Assembly (NCBI GenBank): GCA_015654675.1
Contig: JAATGM010000051.1
Location: 186,001 to 250,000, forward strand
Length of the DNA: 64,000 nt
Reading direction: 5' to 3'
Origin: Planctomycetota bacterium
Lineage (GTDB): Bacteria > Planctomycetota > Phycisphaerae > UBA1845 > UTPLA1
The position numbers and the translations under genes were made by a program. This document shows positions 36,989-43,821 of this stretch, piece by piece; positions within the stretch are counted from its first letter, which is position 1, and every line of letters begins with the position of its first letter. A model generated the notes under the pieces. It saw only the letters and a program-made list of their open reading frames with translations. It was not told the DNA's origin and did not search any database.

Positions 36989-37804
36989 ATGAATCCGAAC
37001 AAGGCGTTGTGGGAGAAGGGCGACTTTACTCAGATCGCCGCGACGATGCGTGAGTCAGGCGAGGCACTGGTGAAATCGCTTGGCGTGAAGCCGCCTCTGC
37101 GAGTCCTCGACCTCGGCTGCGGAGACGGAACCACGGCGGTGCCGCTGGCCAGGTTGGGCGTTGAGGTTGTCGGAATCGACATCGCGAAGAACCTCGTCGA
37201 AGCCGGCAACAAACGCGCGGCGACGGCGGGCCTCAATCGGCTGAAGTTTCAGGAGGGGGATGCCTCAAACTTGGAGGGAGTCGCCGATCGTTCGTTTGAC
37301 CTGACGCTCTCCGTGTTCGGCGCGATGTTCGCGCCCCGGCCGCACGATGTGGCTCGCGAGATGGTCCGCGTTACCAAACCCGGCGGCCGGGTCGTGATGG
37401 GAAATTGGATCCCGAACGATCCAACGTCGTTCATCTCGCACTTACTCAAGATCAGCTCGTCGTTCATGCCGCCGCCGCCGGAGGGGTTCGTCAGTCCGAT
37501 GACCTGGGGCGTGGAATCGCACATCGTCGAGCGATTTGGGCAGGCCGGCGTACCGCGCGACAAAATCTCGATGACCAAAGATACTTTCCGGTTCATTGCA
37601 CCCGATAAGAGCCCGGCCGAGCTTGTTGCGACGTTCCGGCAATTCTACGGCCCGACCATGAACGCATTTGAAGCGGCCGAAAAGAGCGGAAAGGCGAGCG
37701 AGCTTCACAACCAGCTTGTCGCACTGGCGACCGAGCACAATTCGCAGGCGAACGGCGGCACGTCGATCGCCGCGACCTTCATGCGAGTGACTGTTACCCT
37801 CTAA
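36989..37804 (+). CDS. SAM-dependent methyltransferase (UbiE-like)
   Basis: The 271-residue protein has motif I VLDLGCGDG (residues 39-47), motif II GVEVVGIDIAKN, FQEGDASNL and FDLTLSVFGAMFAPRP as motif IV, then the post-motif VTKPGGRVVMGNW. This is a class I methyltransferase of the arsenite/UbiE-like branch. The acceptor is not clear. It ends 11 bp before the cysteine-synthase-like gene, so the two are probably co-transcribed. Confidence 0.9.
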   Translation: MNPNKALWEKGDFTQIAATMRESGEALVKSLGVKPPLRVLDLGCGDGTTAVPLARLGVEVVGIDIAKNLVEAGNKRAATAGLNRLKFQEGDASNLEGVADRSFDLTLSVFGAMFAPRPHDVAREMVRVTKPGGRVVMGNWIPNDPTSFISHLLKISSSFMPPPPEGFVSPMTWGVESHIVERFGQAGVPRDKISMTKDTFRFIAPDKSPAELVATFRQFYGPTMNAFEAAEKSGKASELHNQLVALATEHNSQANGGTSIAATFMRVTVTL

Positions 37805-37815
37805 TCTGGTCCGTG

Positions 37816-38739
37816 ATGAGCATCCTCAGCGCTATCGGTAACACATCGATCGTCCAGCTTCGCAAGGTCGTCCCGGACAATTGCGCGGACATCTTCGTGA
37901 AGCTCGAATGGGAGAACCCCACCGGCAGCATGAAGGACCGCATGGCGCTGGCCGTCATTTCCTGTGCTGAGGCGGACGGCCGGCTGAAGCCCGGATATAC
38001 GGTGGTGGAATACACCGGCGGCAGCACGGGGGCCTCGCTCGCATTGGTTTGCGCGGCGAAGGGTTATCGCATTCAGATCGTTAGCTCGGATGCGTTCAGC
38101 CAGGAGAAGCGCGATCACATGCGGGCGTTGGGGGCCGATCTGACGCTCGTCCCGAGCGAGGGCGGCCTCTCAACCAAGAAGCTGTTTCTCGACATGATCG
38201 AAACCACGCGCCGCCTGAGCCGCGAGCCGCACACGCACTGGAACGACCAGCTCAACAATCGCGACAGCATCGCCGGATACTTTCCGATGGGCGAAGAGAT
38301 CTGGACGCAGACAGAAGGGCGGGTGGACGCCTTCGTGCAGAGTATTGGAACGGGCGCATCGTCGCGCGGCGTGGCGACGGCGCTCCGGCGACACAAGCCG
38401 GGCGTGTGGATTGTTGCGGTCGAACCGGCCGAGTCGCCGGTCTTGAGTGGCGGCCAGCCGGGGGCGCACCAGATCGAGGGCATCGGTATCGGCTTTGCGC
38501 CGCCACTGTGGGAGCGGTCGCTGGTTGATGAGATTCAGACGGTTACGACGGCTGACGCAAAAGAAATGGCGCGGCGGCTGGCACGCGAGGAGGGGCTGTT
38601 CGCGGGGACGTCGTCGGGAGCGAACGTGATCGCGGCAATACGCGTAGGAGAACGGCTGGGCCGCGGCGCGACGGTGGCCACGCTGATGATCGACTCGGGG
38701 ATGAAATACGTCAGTACCGACGTCTATCGCCGCGGATAG
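37816..38739 (+). CDS. PLP-dependent cysteine synthase-family enzyme
   Basis: The 307-residue protein is a fold-type II PLP enzyme. The PLP lysine lies in NPTGSMKDRMALAVI. The substrate/Asn loop reads VVEYTGGSTGASLAL, which differs from the canonical TSGNTG of CysK. The phosphate-binding loop is GTGASSRG. A C-terminal Ser-rich region follows (LFAGTSSGANVIAA). Beta-replacement to make cysteine or cystathionine-type products is expected, but the altered loop suggests a different substrate. I chose ATG 37816; GTG 37813 is also possible. Confidence 0.88.
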   Translation: MSILSAIGNTSIVQLRKVVPDNCADIFVKLEWENPTGSMKDRMALAVISCAEADGRLKPGYTVVEYTGGSTGASLALVCAAKGYRIQIVSSDAFSQEKRDHMRALGADLTLVPSEGGLSTKKLFLDMIETTRRLSREPHTHWNDQLNNRDSIAGYFPMGEEIWTQTEGRVDAFVQSIGTGASSRGVATALRRHKPGVWIVAVEPAESPVLSGGQPGAHQIEGIGIGFAPPLWERSLVDEIQTVTTADAKEMARRLAREEGLFAGTSSGANVIAAIRVGERLGRGATVATLMIDSGMKYVSTDVYRRG

Positions 38740-38756
38740 TGTCTCAGTGCCGGCCG

Positions 38757-39545
38757 CTAGAAGCAGGCCTGTATCACCCCGCCGTCCACGCGAAGCGGCG
38801 CCCCGTTCGTCGCCGAGGCGAGTGGGCTGCAAATGTAGGCCACCATGTGCGCCACCTCATCGGTCGTGGCAAATCGCCCAAGCAGAGAACTCGGCCGCAC
38901 CTTGTCGAAAAACTCGCGCTCGAACTCCGTGAATGACCGGCCGCCGCTGAGCTTCGATACGAATTCGCTCACGCCGGTCGAATTCGTCGGCCCGGGCAGA
39001 ATGGCGTTGACGGTGACCGCGGTTCCCGCGCAGAGCTCGGCCAATCCGCGAGAAACGGCGAGCTGCGCGGTCTTGGTCATGCCGTAGTGAATCATTTCGG
39101 CAGGTATCTGAACTCCGCTTTCGCTGCTGATGAAGACGATGCGGCCCCAGTTACGCTTCTTCATTCCGGGAAGATACGTGCGGCTCAGACGCACCCCGCT
39201 GAGCACGTTGACGTCGAAGAAGCGCCGCCAGTCGTCATCGCTGATCTCCTCGAAGGGCTTGGGCTCGTAGATTCCCAGGTTGTTGACGAGGATGTCTACG
39301 GCCGGATATCGCTGCGCGAGCGTCTCGGCGGCCGGCGCCGTTGCGAGGTCGCCGGCGAAACCCTCCAGCGCGGCCTTTGGAACCTGCGCGAGCACTTCCG
39401 CGCGGGCTGTCGCGACCGATTGCTCGGTTCGGCCATTGACGATGACGCGCGCCCCCTCGCGGGCAAGCGCCGTGACAATCGCCAGCCCGATGCCCTTGGT
39501 TGAGCCGGTGACGAGTGCGAGTTTGTCCGTGAGTTTTAGATCCAT
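38757..39545 (-). CDS. Short-chain dehydrogenase/reductase
   Basis: The 262-residue protein has ALVTGSTKGIGLAIV (residues 10-24), DILVNNLGIYE, the catalytic Ser in IVFISSESG and YGMTKTAQLAV with Tyr-x3-Lys. It carries the C-terminal ADGGVIQACF-type end of the 3-oxoacyl-ACP-reductase-like SDRs. The NNLG variant of NNAG is a tolerated change. It is convergent with the PLP enzyme gene (17-bp gap). The substrate is unknown. Confidence 0.9.
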   Translation of the reverse strand: MDLKLTDKLALVTGSTKGIGLAIVTALAREGARVIVNGRTEQSVATARAEVLAQVPKAALEGFAGDLATAPAAETLAQRYPAVDILVNNLGIYEPKPFEEISDDDWRRFFDVNVLSGVRLSRTYLPGMKKRNWGRIVFISSESGVQIPAEMIHYGMTKTAQLAVSRGLAELCAGTAVTVNAILPGPTNSTGVSEFVSKLSGGRSFTEFEREFFDKVRPSSLLGRFATTDEVAHMVAYICSPLASATNGAPLRVDGGVIQACF

Positions 39546-39622
39546 TGACAAGTCTCCATGGATTCTTGTGCCGCTAAGCGGGTGGCGCGGCACGTATGTC
39601 GTAGCGCCCAATTCAATTCATT

Positions 39623-40144
39623 TCAGAGATTGCGATAGTAATAGGTCGTGCTGCAGAAGCCGCCATTCGGAAACAGGGCATAGTTGGGGACGTCGCCCAC
39701 ACGCACCCAGCCCAGTTTTTCGTAGAGACGAGCGGCGTCGCCGTCTGTTACCGCATCGAGCACCAGCAGCGTCTTGCCGCATTCGCGCGCCGCGGCCTCG
39801 GCCGCTTTCATCAAGGCCGCACCCAGGCCTTTTCTGCGAGCGCGGCGGTGGACCAGCATCTTGGCCAGATCGGCGCGATGTGGCTGGTTCTCCGGCAGAT
39901 CGAAGATGAGCTGGACAGTACCGCACAGACCCCGCTCATCTTCCGCGATGATGAGGGCCCGTTTCCCCGCGGCGACGTCCTCCGCCACGCGCTGCCAGAA
40001 GGCCAGCGCCCGAGCGCGGGTAAACGGCAGCATGAAGCTTACCGATGCCCCGCCTTCGACGCAGTCGATCAAGACATCGGCCAGTTGATTGAGTTGCGCG
40101 TCATTGACCGAGTGCAGGCGGCGCAGCGAACAGCCGGATGTCAT
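39623..40144 (-). CDS. GNAT-family N-acetyltransferase
   Basis: The 173-residue protein has the GNAT core: RALIIAEDERGLCGTVQLI, the acetyl-CoA-binding motif VHRRARRKGLGAALMKAAE, and the final strand-helix LLVLDAVTDGDAARLYEKLGW. It transfers acetyl groups to an amine, possibly a drug or protein. It is divergent from another GNAT gene starting 62 bp away. Confidence 0.9.
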   Translation of the reverse strand: MTSGCSLRRLHSVNDAQLNQLADVLIDCVEGGASVSFMLPFTRARALAFWQRVAEDVAAGKRALIIAEDERGLCGTVQLIFDLPENQPHRADLAKMLVHRRARRKGLGAALMKAAEAAARECGKTLLVLDAVTDGDAARLYEKLGWVRVGDVPNYALFPNGGFCSTTYYYRNL

Positions 40145-40206
40145 GCTCGAGCCCTCGCGAATTGCGCGGTGCGTGATGCTGGAATCATGCTGGTAAGATA
40201 CCGGAG

Positions 40207-40653
40207 ATGACCGATTCGTTGCTCATTCGCGCGGCGATTCCGGAGGACGTTCCGGCACTGGCGGGCCTTCTGGATGAACTCGGCTTTCCCGCGCCGCTCG
40301 ACACGGTGGCGCGGCGGCTCGCGCGGCTTTCCGACCTTGGTGAGTCAGTGCTGGTCGCATCGAAGGGAGCTGAGGTGCTTGGCTTCGTCAGTGTGCATGT
40401 CACGCCGGTGCTTCACCGGCCAACACCGGTCGGGCGATTGACGGCACTGGTGGTGACCAACCGCGCTCGGAAACAGGGAATCGGCCGGGCGCTGGTCGAG
40501 GCGGCCGAGCAATATCTGGCCCTTGCGGGCTGCGGCCTGATCGAGTTGACCAGCAACGTGAAGCTCGCCGCAGCGCACGCATTCTACGAACGCCTTGGAT
40601 ACGCCATCACGAGCCACCGGTTCTGCAAGCCGCTCCCCGCGGCAACAGTTTAG
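40207..40653 (+). CDS. GNAT-family N-acetyltransferase
   Basis: The 148-residue protein has the GNAT pattern: LIRAAIPEDVPALAGLLDEL, SVLVASKGAEVLGFVSVHV, the acetyl-CoA motif VTNRARKQGIGRALVEAAE, and the end LTSNVKLAAAHAFYERLGY. Its closest general pattern is the small-molecule/antibiotic acetyltransferases. Divergent with the GNAT gene at 39623. The acceptor is not known. Confidence 0.9.
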   Translation: MTDSLLIRAAIPEDVPALAGLLDELGFPAPLDTVARRLARLSDLGESVLVASKGAEVLGFVSVHVTPVLHRPTPVGRLTALVVTNRARKQGIGRALVEAAEQYLALAGCGLIELTSNVKLAAAHAFYERLGYAITSHRFCKPLPAATV

Positions 40654-40680
40654 ACGATCAGATAGAGCTGAAATCCGGGC

Positions 40681-40727
40681 TTGCAATGTCCCAGGCCGTT
40701 TGCTAACATGCAACCCGGAGGTTGCAT
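40681..40727 (+). promoter_or_regulatory. Promoter and palindromic operator for SRPBCC-arsR
   Basis: TTGCAA (40681-40686), a 17-nt spacer and TAACAT (40704-40709) form a sigma-70-type promoter. A perfect inverted repeat ATGCAAC (40708-40714) / GTTGCAT (40721-40727) covers the -10 end, the expected transcription start and the ribosome site (GGAG in the spacer). Binding there would block both transcription and translation signals. Confidence 0.65.
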
Positions 40728-40728
40728 A

Positions 40729-41193
40729 ATGACGACGCAGAGTACGGATCGAATTGACAAGCAGATCGACCTGAAGGCACCGGTGTCGCGTGTGTGGCGC
40801 GCGTTGACCGATTATCGCGAATTCGGGCAGTGGTTCCGCGTGAATCTTGAAGGTCCTTTTGTCGCGGGCAAGGCCACGCGCGGCCGGATCACTCATCCGG
40901 GCTATGAGCATGTCGTGATGGAGGTCGTCGTGGAAAAGATCGAGCCGGAGCATCTGTTTTCATTCCGCTGGCATCCCTATGCGATTGATCCCAAGGTCGA
41001 CTACTCGAAGGAGCAGCCGACACTGGTCGAGTTCCGTCTGGAAAAATCACCGACCGGGACGCTGCTGCGCGTTACGGAGTCCGGCTTCGATAAGGTCCCG
41101 GCCGGACGGCGCGACGAGGCGTTCCGCATGAACGAAGGCGGCTGGACGGCGCAGCTCAAGAACATCGAGGCACACGTCGGCGATGCGCGCTGA
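40729..41193 (+). CDS. SRPBCC (AHSA1-like) protein
   Basis: The 154-residue protein has the pattern IDLKAPVSRVWRALTDYREFG, the central THPGYEHVVMEVVVEKIEP, and the C-terminal helix NEGGWTAQLKNIEAHV. The start at 40729 has GGAG 9 nt upstream, inside the operator palindrome. Its stop codon overlaps the start of the ArsR gene by 11 bp. In this pair the binder precedes the regulator, the reverse of the pairs at 6364 and 11085. Confidence 0.9.
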   Translation: MTTQSTDRIDKQIDLKAPVSRVWRALTDYREFGQWFRVNLEGPFVAGKATRGRITHPGYEHVVMEVVVEKIEPEHLFSFRWHPYAIDPKVDYSKEQPTLVEFRLEKSPTGTLLRVTESGFDKVPAGRRDEAFRMNEGGWTAQLKNIEAHVGDAR

Positions 41194-41521
41194 AATCGCG
41201 GCCCGATCACTGCGGCGGCATGCGCCGATCTTCGCCGCACTTGGTGATGCGACGCGCCTCGGCCTGCTAACCAAGCTCTCGGCCGGGTCGGAGCTATCCA
41301 TCGCGCAGCTCACGGCCGGCACGCCGCTGACACGCCAGGCCATCACGAAGCACCTACGCGTGCTTCAGTCGGCCGGCCTGGTCCGCAACGTTCGCCACGG
41401 CCGCGAGAATTGCTTTGAGTTGGAACCGCGGCGGCTCGACGAGGCGCGCCGCGCCCTCGATTCGATCTCGCGTCAGTGGGACGAGGCGCTCGATCGTTTG
41501 AAGGCGTTCGTTGAGAAGTGA
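41183..41521 (+). CDS. ArsR-family regulator
   Basis: The 112-residue winged-helix protein has FAALGDATRLGLLTKLSAG, a recognition helix TPLTRQAITKHLRVLQSAG and a wing VRNVRHGRENCFELEPR. It lacks the metal-binding Cys motif of metalloregulators. The 11-bp overlap with the SRPBCC gene suggests coupled translation. Autoregulation through the palindrome at 40708-40727 is likely. Confidence 0.92.
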   Translation: MRAEIAARSLRRHAPIFAALGDATRLGLLTKLSAGSELSIAQLTAGTPLTRQAITKHLRVLQSAGLVRNVRHGRENCFELEPRRLDEARRALDSISRQWDEALDRLKAFVEK

Positions 41522-41544
41522 AGGCGGCATGGGTTCAAAGGTGG

Positions 41545-42675
41545 CTAATCCGTCAGTTCGATCGTTCGCTTTAGCTTCACTGATTTCCCCCCAATATTGT
41601 CACGCACGGTAACCAGGACCTGGTACTTTCCGAGCTTGTCCTTGGGCTCGAATCGCAGACTGACCACCTGGGCATTGTCGAAGAACCGGAATCTGGTCGG
41701 CACGCGGGTCTTTAAGCCCACGAGGTTTTTGACGTCGGATTTTGAATAGATCTGTCCGTCGGGATCGAGGATTTTGAGATCGTAGCTTACGTCAGAATCG
41801 AGTTCGTCATCGAGGGCGATTCCCGTGAAGACCACCTTGATGCCGAGGACATCGCCGCGCTCCGCCTTCGACTTGCTGTCCAGCTTTATCGGCTCGTCGG
41901 TTGGTATCTTGAGCTCGGCCAATCCGGCCGCGTCCATGAGTAGGAGGTCGGCGGAGAAATCGCCATCCTTATGCGGCAAACCGGGCGAGGCTACCAAGTC
42001 CAATAGCTTGCGCAGCTTTTTCTTGACCGTGCCGGTCCGCTTCGCTTCTTCCTCGACGATCATGCGGTAAATCAATTCGTGCTGGTGCATGTTGCTCTCG
42101 AGCGACCACTCGGCCGCTTTGCGCATGGCGCTGGCGGTCGCATCGTCTTCGACGTCCAGTTCAAAGTTTTCGTCCAGCAGGTCGATCAGGCGCTTCGCGT
42201 AGCTCGCATCGCCCGACGCCAGAAACGCGCCCCACATCATGTCCAGGTCGCCCGGTTTCTTGAACGGTCGCTCGCGTAGACCAATGGCCTTTTTCTTCGC
42301 GAACGCCGGCGTTTCGCCGAAGATCGACTCGATTTTGTTGCCGTTGCCGGAGAGCCACAGGGCGCGCTCGACCATACGCTTTGCCTTGCCCGAAAACGCC
42401 GCGCACTTGGCGAGCTTCGTCACGCGCTTCGGGTTCTCCTCGAACGCCACGGTCAGGAAACCGGTGATCGGATGCACGGATGACTCGTACTTATCGAGAA
42501 GTTTCAAGTCCTCGATCTGTTGAAGGAACTTGGGAATCTCGCCCGTGTCCTTCTCAATGTAGTAGTAGGTCATTGCGTCGAACGTGGCGTCGTCGGGCGG
42601 CGGCTCGTCAAACGCCACGGCTGTTGTCCCGACGAAGAGGCATGTGAAGAAAACGCTAAACAGGCCCGATCGCAT
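41545..42675 (-). CDS. Exported protein of unknown function
   Basis: The 376-residue protein has a signal peptide (MRSGLFSVFFTCLFVG, cleavage near VAF). A helical central part follows (about 40-230), then a beta-type C-terminal domain (270-376) with SKAERGDVLGIKVVFTGIAL and VSYDLKILDPDGQIYS. The end resembles an immunoglobulin-like or CARDB-like fold. No active-site motif is recognised. It lies between the ArsR gene and the DinB/sigma/kinase locus, on the opposite strand. Confidence 0.75.
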   Translation of the reverse strand: MRSGLFSVFFTCLFVGTTAVAFDEPPPDDATFDAMTYYYIEKDTGEIPKFLQQIEDLKLLDKYESSVHPITGFLTVAFEENPKRVTKLAKCAAFSGKAKRMVERALWLSGNGNKIESIFGETPAFAKKKAIGLRERPFKKPGDLDMMWGAFLASGDASYAKRLIDLLDENFELDVEDDATASAMRKAAEWSLESNMHQHELIYRMIVEEEAKRTGTVKKKLRKLLDLVASPGLPHKDGDFSADLLLMDAAGLAELKIPTDEPIKLDSKSKAERGDVLGIKVVFTGIALDDELDSDVSYDLKILDPDGQIYSKSDVKNLVGLKTRVPTRFRFFDNAQVVSLRFEPKDKLGKYQVLVTVRDNIGGKSVKLKRTIELTD

Positions 42676-42755
42676 GATGCTCGTCCCTCCCGATTCCTGA
42701 TTCCGCCCTTGGATTGACTCGCACTATACTGGACGTCTTCTGCGAGAGGAACCGA

Positions 42756-43253
42756 ATGATCGATTACGTCATTACCATCATCCGCGGACAGTTCGAGGCT
42801 GGGCTGGCCATGTTGAATGAATGTCTAGTTAAGTGCCCGGACGAGTACTGGGACGGCCGGATCGCCAAATATCCGTTCTGGCAAGTCGGCTATCACCTGC
42901 TCTGCTTCGTTGATTGTTATCTTTCTCCCAATGAATACGCCTTCAAGCCCGGCCGATTCCACCCGCGCGGACTTAAGGAATTGCAGGACGAATACCCCAG
43001 CCGGCGTTTCGAGCGGGCCGAACTGCTCGAGTATCTGGCTGAATGCCGCAAGAAGCTCGTTGTGAGTCTGTCGGCCGAGTCGCGCGAATCGCTCGAAGGG
43101 CCTTCCGGGTTCAGTTGGCTGCCTTTCACGCGCGGTGAAGTGCATCTCTACAACATCCGCCACCTGCAACATCACACCGGCCAGCTCAGCGCGTTCCTCC
43201 GCAAGCAGAGCGTCGACACCCGCTGGGTCAAGGTCGGTTGGCGTGACGCATGA
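42756..43253 (+). CDS. DinB-like protein (possible DUF1572 relative)
   Basis: The 165-residue, mainly helical protein looks like a DinB-superfamily member. Candidate metal ligands are in WQVGYHLLCFVDCYL and NIRHLQHHTGQLSAF near the C terminus. The start at 42756 has GAGAGG upstream and a TATACT box (42725-42730) may be its -10. Its stop overlaps the start of the ECF sigma gene by 4 bp, a coupling that implies a functional link to that sigma factor. Confidence 0.8.
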   Translation: MIDYVITIIRGQFEAGLAMLNECLVKCPDEYWDGRIAKYPFWQVGYHLLCFVDCYLSPNEYAFKPGRFHPRGLKELQDEYPSRRFERAELLEYLAECRKKLVVSLSAESRESLEGPSGFSWLPFTRGEVHLYNIRHLQHHTGQLSAFLRKQSVDTRWVKVGWRDA

Positions 43254-43816
43254 GCGCCGGCTCCCCCAGCGACAAACGCCCCGATCCGGCGGCCGGCAAT
43301 CCGCAATCGGCCGACGGTGAGCGTCTCTTTCAGCTCGTCTACGACCAGCTACTGGCCATTGCGCGGCAGCGCATGCGGATTGAGGATCCCGGGCACACGC
43401 TTCAGGCCACCGCGCTCGTCCACGAGGCCTATCTGCGGCTGATGGGCGGCGGGCCGCCCAATTGGGTCAGCCGGGCACACTTTTTCAATGCCGCGGCACT
43501 GGCGATGAGGCGCATTCTCATCGAGCACGCCCGCAGCCGCGGTCGCGTCAAGCGTGGCGGCGGCCGGCGGCAGATGCCAATGGATGCGATCGACCTGGCT
43601 GTTTCCACCGATGTCGACGATGTGCTGGCTCTCGATGCCGCCATCTCGCGGCTGGCCGAGCGCGACTCGCAGGCCGGCAGTATCGTGCAGTTGCGTTTTT
43701 TCGCCGGGCTGAGCGTCGAAGAAACGGCCGCAACGCTCGGTATTTCTGAGAGAACGGTGAAGCGTGACTGGGCCTTTGCGCGGGCGTGGCTCTACCAGCA
43801 ACTCGAATCCGAGTAA
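43250..43816 (+). CDS. ECF sigma factor, Planctomycetota type
   Basis: The 188-residue protein has the pattern of the ECF group common in Planctomycetota: LFQLVYDQLLAIARQRMRIE, ATALVHEAYLRLM, AHFFNAAALAMRRILIEHAR, RGRVKRGGGRRQ in the region 2-4 linker, and region 4 as LSVEETAATLGISERTVKRD. It starts within the last codons of the DinB gene (ATGA). The kinase-TPR gene follows 5 bp later, so the three form an operon. No anti-sigma factor is visible. Confidence 0.94.
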   Translation: MSAGSPSDKRPDPAAGNPQSADGERLFQLVYDQLLAIARQRMRIEDPGHTLQATALVHEAYLRLMGGGPPNWVSRAHFFNAAALAMRRILIEHARSRGRVKRGGGRRQMPMDAIDLAVSTDVDDVLALDAAISRLAERDSQAGSIVQLRFFAGLSVEETAATLGISERTVKRDWAFARAWLYQQLESE

Positions 43817-43821
43817 GCCGC

